In this document: positions 43,666-51,940 of the stretch, in pieces
Position numbering within the stretch: the first letter of the stretch is position 1
How the letters are laid out: every line of letters starts with the position of its first letter
Origin: Rheinheimera mangrovi
Lineage (GTDB): Bacteria > Pseudomonadota > Gammaproteobacteria > Enterobacterales > Alteromonadaceae
NCBI RefSeq assembly: GCF_003990335.1
Contig: NZ_CP034683.1
Span: forward strand, 2,060,501 to 2,124,500
Length of the DNA: 64,000 nucleotides
Reading direction: 5' to 3'
Position numbers and translations under genes: made by a program
The notes under the pieces: generated by a model
Told to the model about the DNA's origin: nothing
Databases searched by the model: none
Seen by the model: the letters and a program-made list of their open reading frames with translations, nothing else

Positions 43666-45057
43666 ATGATGCGTTTGGTAAGAAGGCTGCACCGCAATAG
43701 CATTAGTGTCAAAATGCAGTTGGCTTATGTGGCCGGCATGATCCTCAGCGTCAGTCTGATTGCTTTAGTGGTATTGGCGGCACTCGGGTTTCAGAGCAAT
43801 ATTTTGTCAGAAAACGATATCAATGATTTTTCCGGCGAATTAGCAGAAAATCTGCAGTTTAATGCACAAGGTGTTCCTGTTCAGGTCGCTGACGAAGAAT
43901 ATCTTTGGTTGTTTGAGACTTTGTATAACGAAATAGCCTTTAGAGTCATGGATCAAAACGGGCAGGTTGCTCTTGCTTCCAGGGCCGCTCCGGAGTTTTG
44001 GTCTGAAGCGGATAAACTACCGTTAAAAGCCGGCCCCTTTGAGTTTCAACAAAATGGCATCACAATGGATGCTGCTAATGGAGTCAGAGTACATAATGGC
44101 AAAGCCTGGTTTTTTCAGGTCGCAGTCAGCAGACGATTTATGTTTTTCGCCCATGATACCTTTGCCTTACGTTTTATCGAAGATGGCTTGATTTTATTAT
44201 CTTTAGTGCTGTTTTTTGTGTTTGGTGCCTGCGTGCATTTTGCTCTGGGTTACACCTTGCGGCCTTTGCTCAAATTATCTCAGGCAGCAGCCTTGATATC
44301 GCCACGCTCTTTACAGGAACGTTTACAGGAAGACCATGTGCCGACTGAAATTGCACCTTTGGTCCGGAGTTTTAACATAGCTCTGGACCGGCTGGAGCGG
44401 GGGTACCGTTTGCAACAGGAGTTTTTGGCGACAGCAGCACATGAACTCAAAACACCACTGGCCTTGATCCGTGCTCAGCTTGAATTGATGCCGGAAAATG
44501 AGGAGCGCGACTGGTTATTAAGCGACGTTAAGTACATGTCACGTCAGGTGCAGCAACTGCTGCTGTTAACTGAAGTCAGCGAAGAACAAAACTATAAATT
44601 TTGTACTGTGGTGCTCTCTAAGATTGCAGGCGAGGCCTTGTCTTATCTGCAGCGTATGGCCGACGCTGCTGCTGTAAAGCTAAGCTTAAATGATCAAAGC
44701 AACGGCGCAGAGTGGCAAGCGGACAAAGGCGCCTTGTTTACCTTATTGAAAAACTTGATCGAAAATGCGATTCAGCATGCGCCAGCAGGCACAGAAGTGC
44801 TACTTACTTTATCTCCTGACAGCTTAACGGTCAGAGATTTTGGCCCGGGCGTGACAGAGGATGAATTACCGCAGCTTTTTAATCGTTTTTGGCGCGGAGC
44901 ACATCGGCTGGACAGTGGTGCAGGTTTGGGTTTAGCTATCTGTCAGGAAATTGCAGTGACACACCATTGGATCCTTTCTGCGCAGAGGGTCGAACCTGGT
45001 CTTCAATTTACTTTATCAAATGACCCTCAGTATTTTAACTCGAAGTTAGTAAGCTAA
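43666..45057 (+). CDS. Sensor histidine kinase (HisKA type)
   Basis: A 463-residue inner-membrane kinase. Helices near residues 22-45 and 175-200 enclose a periplasmic sensor of about 130 residues. A HAMP-like linker precedes the phospho-acceptor His in FLATAAHELKTPLALI. The ATPase domain has NLIENAIQHAP (N box), DFGPGVTEDELPQLFNRFWR (G1/F boxes) and GAGLGLAICQEI (G2). The ATG at 43666 has AGAGG six bases upstream; the open frame reaches a GTG at 43594 without support. It is the last gene of the MipA-regulator-kinase operon and is followed by a terminator. Confidence 0.9.
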   Translation: MMRLVRRLHRNSISVKMQLAYVAGMILSVSLIALVVLAALGFQSNILSENDINDFSGELAENLQFNAQGVPVQVADEEYLWLFETLYNEIAFRVMDQNGQVALASRAAPEFWSEADKLPLKAGPFEFQQNGITMDAANGVRVHNGKAWFFQVAVSRRFMFFAHDTFALRFIEDGLILLSLVLFFVFGACVHFALGYTLRPLLKLSQAAALISPRSLQERLQEDHVPTEIAPLVRSFNIALDRLERGYRLQQEFLATAAHELKTPLALIRAQLELMPENEERDWLLSDVKYMSRQVQQLLLLTEVSEEQNYKFCTVVLSKIAGEALSYLQRMADAAAVKLSLNDQSNGAEWQADKGALFTLLKNLIENAIQHAPAGTEVLLTLSPDSLTVRDFGPGVTEDELPQLFNRFWRGAHRLDSGAGLGLAICQEIAVTHHWILSAQRVEPGLQFTLSNDPQYFNSKLVS

Positions 45058-45090
45058 TTCATTATAAATCAATCATCTAATCAATATTAA

Positions 45091-45113
45091 GCAGGGTTTT
45101 TAACCCTGTTCTT
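45091..45113 (+). terminator. Terminator after the histidine kinase gene
   Basis: Stem CAGGGTT/AACCCTG with a three-T loop, followed by TTCTTCT, 34 bp after the stop codon. Confidence 0.75.
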
Positions 45114-45151
45114 CTACTTGTCCTGTTTGAACTTCTACAGATGGATTAACA

Positions 45152-45181
45152 ATTGACACCGGTGTCAATGCTTGGTATATC
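45152..45181 (+). promoter_or_regulatory. LacI-type operator overlapping the promoter of the PHP gene
   Basis: The perfect palindrome ATTGACACCGGTGTCAAT (45152-45169) has the central CG of LacI-family sites. It contains a consensus -35 box TTGACA (45153-45158) spaced 17 bp from TATATC (45176-45181). The same 18 bp occur at 58881, next to a LacI-family gene, so repressor binding would block this promoter. Confidence 0.75.
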
Positions 45182-45271
45182 TTTCCGTCATGACTGTTTT
45201 TGCTGCTATTTTATGCGCTTCCGGGTGCTTGCTGTTGTATCAGGCAGAACTGGAAAATAACGAGAAAATTT

Positions 45272-46753
45272 ATGAAATCAAAGTTAGGGCCGCATCCTCT
45301 GCTGATTGCAACCAGCGCCGTGTTGCTGATCTCCTGTCAGCAAATACCCACTGAACCGACTACAGAGTTGACTACAGATCAGGGCAAAAGCTGGCTGGCC
45401 GGTGATCACCATGTGCATACCCATTACAGTGTGAAATGGGATAACTCTGTATTTCCGCCAGCCCCTATTTTAGGTGGCGATGCTAAATATTCGATTCCGC
45501 TCAATGCGCAAATGGCGTCACATTACGGCTTAAGCTGGATGGTGATCACTGATCACGGTGGGCCAAACCGCGCCAAACTGGCGTTGGAGCAGGCTTATCC
45601 TGAACTTGTGGCCTCACGTAAAGCTTTACCGCAGATTTTGCAGTTTTACGGTATGGAATTTGATGTGCCGGGCAATAGCCCTGGTGGTCGCCATGCCAGT
45701 TTTATTATGCCGCACAGGGCAACAGAAGCAGAGCAGTTGTACCAAATAGAAAGCCGCTACAACGGCCGTCAGGGTGTACCACCAGGGCCGGAAAAAGCCG
45801 AAGATGCTTTTATGCTGCAAGCCTTAAAAGCCATGAATGAATTACCGGATAAACCTTTGCTGTTGGTCAATCACCCGGCACGTTTAGCCACTGGTTTTCG
45901 GCAGTACAATAAAGTGACTCCAGCGCAATTACGTGACTGGCAGGATACAGCGCCCGATGTGGTCATAGGTATGACGGGCGCTGAAGGCCATCAGGCTGCG
46001 ACTTTAAATCCGGATGGCAGCACAGACCCAAATGCCATTCGCGGCGAATACCCGGATTATCCGACTATGGGCGGCTACGACCAGATGACAGCCCGTTTAG
46101 GTGGGGTTTGGGATAGTTTACTCAGCGAAGGCCGGAATTGGTGGGTGACAGGCGTGTCCGACAGCCATGGTCATTACACTGATGGCTGGGCCGACTTCTG
46201 GCCTGGTCAATACGCCAAAACTTATGTCTATGCAGATAAAAACTACGACAGCATTTTTGCAGCACTCAAAGCCGGTCAGGTTTTTGTGACTACAGGCGAT
46301 TTAATAGATGCTTTGTTTGTCGAAGTGGCAGTAAAAAACTCCACTAAAACCGCTACAGCAGGCCAGACACTCACAGTAAAACCTGATGATGAGCTGGTGC
46401 TGCGGGTGCGTTTTCGCGACCCAGATAGCAACAACGGCGGTGGTTTTAACCCAGAAGTTGAACGGGTGGATGTGATTCAGGGGCTTATCAAAGGCACGGC
46501 TTCAGAACGAAATACAGACGAAGCACCAGATACCAAAGTCGCTAAACGTTTTTACTCAGCCGACTGGAGCAGCAAAGAAGGCTACAGCAGCTTTGAGCTG
46601 CCGCTCGGCAACGTCAGCAAAAGCCAGTATTTACGCCTACGTGGCACCAACAATAAAAACGAGCTGGAACCAGAAGCTGATGCCAAAGGCGAAAACCCAT
46701 GGTCCGATTTATGGTTTTACAGCAATCCGGTGTTTATTCAGGTGTCCTTATGA
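45272..46753 (+). CDS. PHP-domain metal-dependent hydrolase, lipoprotein
   Basis: A 493-residue lipoprotein: the ATG at 45272 gives a signal with lipobox LISC and Cys22. The metal-binding motif of the PHP fold follows at once (DHHVHTHYS, His47/49/51), then VITDHGG, LVNHPAR and SDSHGHY, so the trinuclear-metal site appears complete. PHP enzymes cleave phosphate esters or other bonds; the substrate is unknown. Its stop overlaps the next gene's start (ATGA), so translation is coupled. The LacI-type operator upstream ties it to the glucuronate genes. The frame upstream of 45272 lacks a signal sequence and was discarded. Confidence 0.82.
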   Translation: MKSKLGPHPLLIATSAVLLISCQQIPTEPTTELTTDQGKSWLAGDHHVHTHYSVKWDNSVFPPAPILGGDAKYSIPLNAQMASHYGLSWMVITDHGGPNRAKLALEQAYPELVASRKALPQILQFYGMEFDVPGNSPGGRHASFIMPHRATEAEQLYQIESRYNGRQGVPPGPEKAEDAFMLQALKAMNELPDKPLLLVNHPARLATGFRQYNKVTPAQLRDWQDTAPDVVIGMTGAEGHQAATLNPDGSTDPNAIRGEYPDYPTMGGYDQMTARLGGVWDSLLSEGRNWWVTGVSDSHGHYTDGWADFWPGQYAKTYVYADKNYDSIFAALKAGQVFVTTGDLIDALFVEVAVKNSTKTATAGQTLTVKPDDELVLRVRFRDPDSNNGGGFNPEVERVDVIQGLIKGTASERNTDEAPDTKVAKRFYSADWSSKEGYSSFELPLGNVSKSQYLRLRGTNNKNELEPEADAKGENPWSDLWFYSNPVFIQVSL

Positions 46754-48753
46754 TTGGGCGCGGCTTACTGCTGGTTGTATTGACGGCGCTGATGCTGCTG
46801 AGCTCATGCACTACAAAAACCAGAGTGCACCATATCCATCTGCTTTATCCAGCCGGTTCCCACAAAGCGATAGAACTTGCAGCCCGGGACTTACAGACAG
46901 AGCTTAGGATGCTGCCTGGTGCCACTATTACCAAAGGCCCACAGACTAATGCTGAGGCCAACCTGACCATTTTGATAGGTGTCGCTGGGCAGTTAAAAGG
47001 GCATCAACTGCTGAATGCAGAAAGTCAGGCTTTGCTGGCAGACATCAATGCACCCCGTTCAGGCCTGATGCACCAGCAAAAAGATGGCAAAGCGTTGATC
47101 CTGTTGGCCGGAGCTGATGTGCAGGGCACTCAATACAGTGTCTACGATTTTAGTCAGCAGTATCTGAATACCGATCCTCTGCGTTACTGGACTGGCAGCC
47201 AGGCTGAAGCTGTGTCGATGCAACAACTGTTGCAATTACAGACGCAACGCATTGACGCTCCGGTGGTGCCATTGCTGGTGTACTTTGAAAATGATGTGGA
47301 TGAGCTGGCGAACTTTCGTGGCACTAAGCTGCAATACGACTGGGAAAGCTTTACTGCCTTGATCGATAGTCTGGTGCGGATGCGTTACAACGCTATTGAG
47401 CTGTTTGATATGCTCGGGCGCGTTGAGTTTTATCAGCGACCTGAGTACCAAAGCCGTTATCCGAATTACCAGCTCGACAAAGCTTATCTGGATCGGATGA
47501 TTGACTATATCCACGACAAAGGCATGTTGCTGCAAGTCGATATGATGATGGGGCGGCAATTGGGCTCGTTGCCTGAAACAGAGTCCAACTGTTGGTCAGA
47601 GCATCAGCAGAGCTGGAAAGACATGTGGCTTTATTACTTAAAAGAAACTCCTATAGGCCGCGCCGATATATTTAGCTTAAGGCCGCGGCATCAGGTCTGG
47701 GACTGGCCTTATCAAAGCGCATGCAACGAAGACAAAACGATGGTGTTTAATCAGGTCTATGCCGCATTAGGCCAGTTGCTGGATCAGCAAAAGCCCGGTG
47801 CTATTAAGGTATGCACCTGTTACCACGATGGCATGGAGCTGTTTAATGCCGGTTTTAACCCGCCAAAAGACTTTATTGTGGCCTGGTCTGATAACGGCTG
47901 GGGTGAGTTCGATTATTTACCTAAGTCCGACAAAGGCCATGCCATGGGCACTTATGTGCACGCTGGTTTTTGGCTGAACCATGATGTGGCCGACCCTTAC
48001 CCGAAGCGGATTGAGCAGGTGATGAGCTTTATGTATCAGCAGCATAAAGCCGATCAGTACATGATGGTGAATGGCCAGACCTTCCGGCCTTTTTTATTGA
48101 ATCTGGCCGCTTATGCAGAGTCGGCGCGGCTTGGCGGGGCCTTTAACAGCGAAACTTTTAGCACAGGCTGGTTTACCCGCTATTTTGGCGCAGCAGCCAC
48201 ACCAGCCGCTATTGGGGCTATGCAGCAGTTGCATCAGGCGCATGCGGATGAGGTGGGTTATGTCGAAATATTATGGCAGGTGAAGGTTCTGCAAGGCTTT
48301 TTGGCCGACACTCCGGTGCGACAACCTGGTAAAGATGAGTTTAGCGTGACCGCAGATCGGATCCAGCCTTGGTTCAATGCCACAGCCCCCCGTATCACCA
48401 CTTTAGAAAAAGGCTTGCAGCAGGCGAAAGCCGGACTGAATGCTGCAAAAAATCCGGTTTTTTATCATGATTTCGTGATTTTACCTCTGCAACTTTATCT
48501 GGATTTACTGAACTACAACCAACTGCTGTTGCAGATGGCGCAGCTGAAACTTAATGCAGGTTCGGACTGGACAGGCGAGCAGGGTGCAGCCTTGTTGCAA
48601 CAGGCAAAAACCCAGTTGCAGTTGTTGCACCAGCGCCGTTTAACAGGGGATCAGGACTCACGCTGGGCCAACTGGTATCACCCCGAGAATAGAAGGCCTA
48701 ACAATGGCTTTCCTGTTTTGGCGGATCTGGAGGCTATAGCAAAGGCAAGATAA
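46750..48753 (+). CDS. Glycoside-hydrolase-like lipoprotein (GH115/GH67-like)
   Basis: A 667-residue lipoprotein (MIGRGLLLVV..., lipobox LSSC, Cys20) starting in a 4-bp ATGA overlap with the PHP gene. The first 140 residues resemble the N-terminal domain of alpha-glucuronidases and GH20-type enzymes (KAIELAARDLQTELRMLPGA, then GAD..GTQYSVYDF). A TIM-barrel-like region follows (LIDSLVRMRYNAIELFDMLG, YIHDKGMLLQVDMMMG, KVCTCYHDGMELFN, IVAWSDNGWGEFD). This suggests an envelope glycosidase, perhaps for uronic-acid-containing glycans given the shared operator with uxaC. The family assignment is by pattern memory and uncertain. Confidence 0.65.
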   Translation: MIGRGLLLVVLTALMLLSSCTTKTRVHHIHLLYPAGSHKAIELAARDLQTELRMLPGATITKGPQTNAEANLTILIGVAGQLKGHQLLNAESQALLADINAPRSGLMHQQKDGKALILLAGADVQGTQYSVYDFSQQYLNTDPLRYWTGSQAEAVSMQQLLQLQTQRIDAPVVPLLVYFENDVDELANFRGTKLQYDWESFTALIDSLVRMRYNAIELFDMLGRVEFYQRPEYQSRYPNYQLDKAYLDRMIDYIHDKGMLLQVDMMMGRQLGSLPETESNCWSEHQQSWKDMWLYYLKETPIGRADIFSLRPRHQVWDWPYQSACNEDKTMVFNQVYAALGQLLDQQKPGAIKVCTCYHDGMELFNAGFNPPKDFIVAWSDNGWGEFDYLPKSDKGHAMGTYVHAGFWLNHDVADPYPKRIEQVMSFMYQQHKADQYMMVNGQTFRPFLLNLAAYAESARLGGAFNSETFSTGWFTRYFGAAATPAAIGAMQQLHQAHADEVGYVEILWQVKVLQGFLADTPVRQPGKDEFSVTADRIQPWFNATAPRITTLEKGLQQAKAGLNAAKNPVFYHDFVILPLQLYLDLLNYNQLLLQMAQLKLNAGSDWTGEQGAALLQQAKTQLQLLHQRRLTGDQDSRWANWYHPENRRPNNGFPVLADLEAIAKAR

Positions 48754-48989
48754 GGCTTTGATCCGTATTCTTTCATCCTGTAGTGGGAAGCAAGTGACAG
48801 CAGGGGAACCAAGATCAGCGGATCTTTAAAAATATTTTAAAAACAGCTGTCAGGAAATGACGGGCAGCTGCTCTTTAAAATGAGAACGCTGAGTCGATGT
48901 CCTGCGTCGTGCTGCATAAAACAGCCGCTGCCGAGGACCAGTTTTCTGTGCACGACATCACCATAACCCATAACATTACGGAGAAGGAT

Positions 48990-50297
48990 ATGCATTTGAA
49001 ATCAGTACTGATTGGTCTTGGCATCAGTTGTTGTGTGGCAGCACCTGCTGCGGCTCAGCAGTCCGGCAGCTTTGATACCTTAAGTTACAATGTGGCCGGT
49101 TTACTGGAGTTATTTTCCAGCGCCGAAAGCGACAGGCAAGCCGCCACAGAGCAGATCAGCTGTTATGTAAACGACTTTGATATTGTCAACGTGCAGGAAG
49201 ATTTTAATTATCACGCCGCTTTATACGATACCTGCAATACCCATCCGTATCGCTCTGCAACTACAGGTGGCATGGGCATTGGCAGCGGTTTAAACAGCAT
49301 GAGCCATTTACCATTCAGCAGTCTCAAACGAGTGAAATGGAACCACTGCAACGGCGTTGATTGTCTGACGCCTAAAGGTTTTACATTGATGCAGGTGCGG
49401 CTGGCTGAAGGGGTTTATGTCGATATTTACAATCTACATACTCAGGCTCAGGTTGAGACGGCCGACTTAACCGCTCGTCGGAATAATATTCTGCAGTTAA
49501 AACAATACATCAGCACTCAGTCTGTCGGCAATGCAGTGATAGTGATGGGGGATACCAATACCCGTTATACCCGTGAAGGTGACAATATCCGTGAGTTACT
49601 GGGCTTAGGCTTTACCGATACCTGGGTGGAATTGTATCGCTCTGGCGATATTCCAGCTTTGGGGGCTGATGCTTTGGTTTGCGATCCAAAAATCAGCGCA
49701 GCGAACTGTGAAATTGTCGATAAAGTGCTGTATCGCGACAATGGCTATCTGAACCTGCAATTGCTGGACTATCAGGTGCGTCAGGACGATGAAACTCCGG
49801 AAGGATTGAAATTGTCAGATCATCCGCCTGTGTCGGCAAACTGGAGTTACAGCACGCCAGCCAACCGGAAAATGAGTGACCAGTTTGGTGGCGATGGTGG
49901 AGTGTCCTTTAATACGGTCAGCCAGTTACCTGCTACGCCAAAAGTCAGCCAAATCAGCGTGCGTAGTGGCAGCAGAGTGGATCAGGTCGGGCTACAGCTG
50001 ACGAATGGCCAAAGCTTTAGCCATGGTGGTAACGGCGGCACATTAAACAGCTTAACCCTGAATAGCGGTGAATACCTGAAGTCGGTAACTTTGTGTCAGG
50101 GCAATCGTAATGGCGCTATGCGGATTTTTTACACCAGCCTGCAAACCAGTGCGGGTCGCAGTGTAACAGGTGGCAGTCAAACCTCGAATTGCACTAGCCA
50201 TCAGGCTCCTGCCGGTTGGCAAATCAGTGGTTTTCATGGTCGTGCTGAAACTGAACTCGACAAGCTCGGCGTTATTTATAGCCCTGTCGCTTTATAA
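48990..50297 (+). CDS. Secreted EEP-fold phosphodiesterase with jacalin-like lectin domain
   Basis: A 435-residue exported protein. The ATG at 48990 has GGAGAAGG upstream and opens a signal peptide ending AAAQQ. Residues 25 to about 285 are an endonuclease/exonuclease/phosphatase domain: NVAGL, VNVQEDF (metal Glu), IYNLHTQAQ (His), VIVMGDTNTRY (Asp, Asn) and LSDHPP (Asp, His). Such domains cleave DNA, phosphoinositides or sphingomyelin. The C-terminal 140 residues (FGGDGGVSFN...HGRAETELDKLGVIYSP) match jacalin-like sugar-binding domains. It likely binds a glycan and cleaves a phosphodiester nearby. It follows the glycosidase gene by 236 bp, with separate expression possible. Confidence 0.82.
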   Translation: MHLKSVLIGLGISCCVAAPAAAQQSGSFDTLSYNVAGLLELFSSAESDRQAATEQISCYVNDFDIVNVQEDFNYHAALYDTCNTHPYRSATTGGMGIGSGLNSMSHLPFSSLKRVKWNHCNGVDCLTPKGFTLMQVRLAEGVYVDIYNLHTQAQVETADLTARRNNILQLKQYISTQSVGNAVIVMGDTNTRYTREGDNIRELLGLGFTDTWVELYRSGDIPALGADALVCDPKISAANCEIVDKVLYRDNGYLNLQLLDYQVRQDDETPEGLKLSDHPPVSANWSYSTPANRKMSDQFGGDGGVSFNTVSQLPATPKVSQISVRSGSRVDQVGLQLTNGQSFSHGGNGGTLNSLTLNSGEYLKSVTLCQGNRNGAMRIFYTSLQTSAGRSVTGGSQTSNCTSHQAPAGWQISGFHGRAETELDKLGVIYSPVAL

Positions 50298-50330
50298 TTC
50301 CAGGTCGTTATTAAAATCGTGATTAAAGAG

Positions 50331-50374
50331 AAAGCCCGCTTTATGCTGTCGATAAGCGCAAAGCGGGCTTTTTG
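50331..50374. terminator. Strong bidirectional terminator
   Basis: Perfect 12-bp stem AAAGCCCGCTTT/AAAGCGGGCTTT with a 17-nt loop between the convergent EEP and iolA genes. The 3' arm runs into TTT on the plus strand, and the A-rich arm supplies U residues on the minus strand. Confidence 0.88.
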
Positions 50375-50394
50375 TGGTCGGTAAAACCTGAGTT

Positions 50395-51912
50395 TTACTT
50401 CATAGTCGGCATAGAGAACTGATTACCCTGGGCCTGACCATTAGGCCAGCGGGCTGTGATGGTTTTCATGCGGGTGTAAAATCGTACACCGTCCGGACCA
50501 TGCATATTTAATGGCCCAAACACACTACGTTTCCAGCCTCCAAAGCTGTGAAAGGCCATAGGCACAGGAATAGGCACGTTGACTCCGACCATACCGACCT
50601 GCACCTGTGCGGTAAATTCTCGGGCCGCTTCACCACTGCCAGTGAAAATAGCTGTGCCGTTACCAAATTCGTGCTGGTTAATCAGCGCCAGTCCTTCAGC
50701 AAAAGAAGGCACACGAACTACAGCCAGCACAGGGCCGAAAATTTCTTCACGGTAAATGCTCATGTCAGGGGTTACCTTATCAAACAGCGTAGGGCCAACA
50801 AAATACCCCTGCTGATGCTTACTGACGACAAAATTGCGGCCATCGGCCACCAGAGTTGCGCCTTCAGCTACACCTGCATTGATGTAACTTAACACTTTGT
50901 CGGCATGCTGACGGCTGATCAAAGGGCCCATATGAGGTTCTGGGCTGACGCCTGTGCCTGGTCCTACTTTTAATGTGCTGATTTCCTGTTGCAGTTGCGC
51001 TACTAACGCATCGGCCACTTCGTCACCAACACAAAGCGCGACAGAAATTGCCATACAACGTTCACCGGCTGAACCATAAGCTGCGCCCATTAAAGCGCTG
51101 GTGACTTGTTCCAGATCGGCATCCGGCATCACCAGCATATGGTTTTTTGCACCGCCCAAAGCCTGTACTCTTTTGCCATGCGCGCTGCCTGCGGCATAAA
51201 CATATTCTGCTATTGGTGTAGAGCCGACAAAACTAACAGCCTGCACGCGGGAGTCCGTTAGCAGCACGTCCACTGCTTCTTTATCGCCGTTGACCACATT
51301 AAACACACCTGCTGGTAAACCCGCTTCGGTTAATAACTCCGCCAGTTTTAAAGGCACTGTTGGGTCTTTTTCCGAAGGTTTCATCACAAAGGTGTTACCA
51401 CAGGCGAGCGCGATAGGAAACATCCACAAAGGCACCATAGCAGGGAAGTTAAAAGGCGAAATACCGGCACAGACACCCAAAGGCTGCATCAGGCTGTAAC
51501 TGTCGACACCACGGCCAACGTTCATCGAATGTTCGCCTTTGAGTAAATGTGGAATACCACAGGCAAATTCGACTACTTCAATACCACGGGTCAGTTCACC
51601 CTGAGCATCGGAAAATACTTTGCCATGCTCTTTGGTGATTAAAAGCGCCAGTTCATCTCTGTGCTGTTCCAGTAAGGCTTTAAATTTAAACATTACACGG
51701 GAGCGGTTCAGCGGAGTCACCTGACTCCAGCTTTGAAAGGCAGTCGCTGCTGCGGCAATAGCGTCGCGGGTTTCGTCTGCGCTAGCCAGACTGACCTGTG
51801 CCTGGGCTTCACCTGTAGCCGGATTAAATACGCTCTGGCTGCGGCCGCTTTGGCTGGCGATATGCTGGCCGTTAATATAGTTACCTAAAATATGGTTACC
51901 TAAAGTTTGCAT
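50395..51912 (-). CDS. iolA: CoA-acylating methylmalonate-semialdehyde dehydrogenase
   Basis: A 505-residue aldehyde dehydrogenase of the MmsA/IolA type, which converts malonate or methylmalonate semialdehyde to acetyl- or propionyl-CoA with NAD and CoA, the last step of inositol breakdown. The catalytic Cys is in GSAGERCMAIS, the general-base Glu region and NAD site (FVGSTPIAEYVY) are clear, and ISPFNFPAMVPLWMFP is typical of the subfamily. The ATG at 51912 has AGGAA seven bases upstream; the frame before it is noise. It lies 28 bp after iolD on the same strand, so iolC-iolD-iolA form an operon. Confidence 0.92.
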   Translation of the reverse strand: MQTLGNHILGNYINGQHIASQSGRSQSVFNPATGEAQAQVSLASADETRDAIAAAATAFQSWSQVTPLNRSRVMFKFKALLEQHRDELALLITKEHGKVFSDAQGELTRGIEVVEFACGIPHLLKGEHSMNVGRGVDSYSLMQPLGVCAGISPFNFPAMVPLWMFPIALACGNTFVMKPSEKDPTVPLKLAELLTEAGLPAGVFNVVNGDKEAVDVLLTDSRVQAVSFVGSTPIAEYVYAAGSAHGKRVQALGGAKNHMLVMPDADLEQVTSALMGAAYGSAGERCMAISVALCVGDEVADALVAQLQQEISTLKVGPGTGVSPEPHMGPLISRQHADKVLSYINAGVAEGATLVADGRNFVVSKHQQGYFVGPTLFDKVTPDMSIYREEIFGPVLAVVRVPSFAEGLALINQHEFGNGTAIFTGSGEAAREFTAQVQVGMVGVNVPIPVPMAFHSFGGWKRSVFGPLNMHGPDGVRFYTRMKTITARWPNGQAQGNQFSMPTMK

Positions 51913-51940
51913 ACAAAAATTCCTGCTCAGTACTTTGCTA

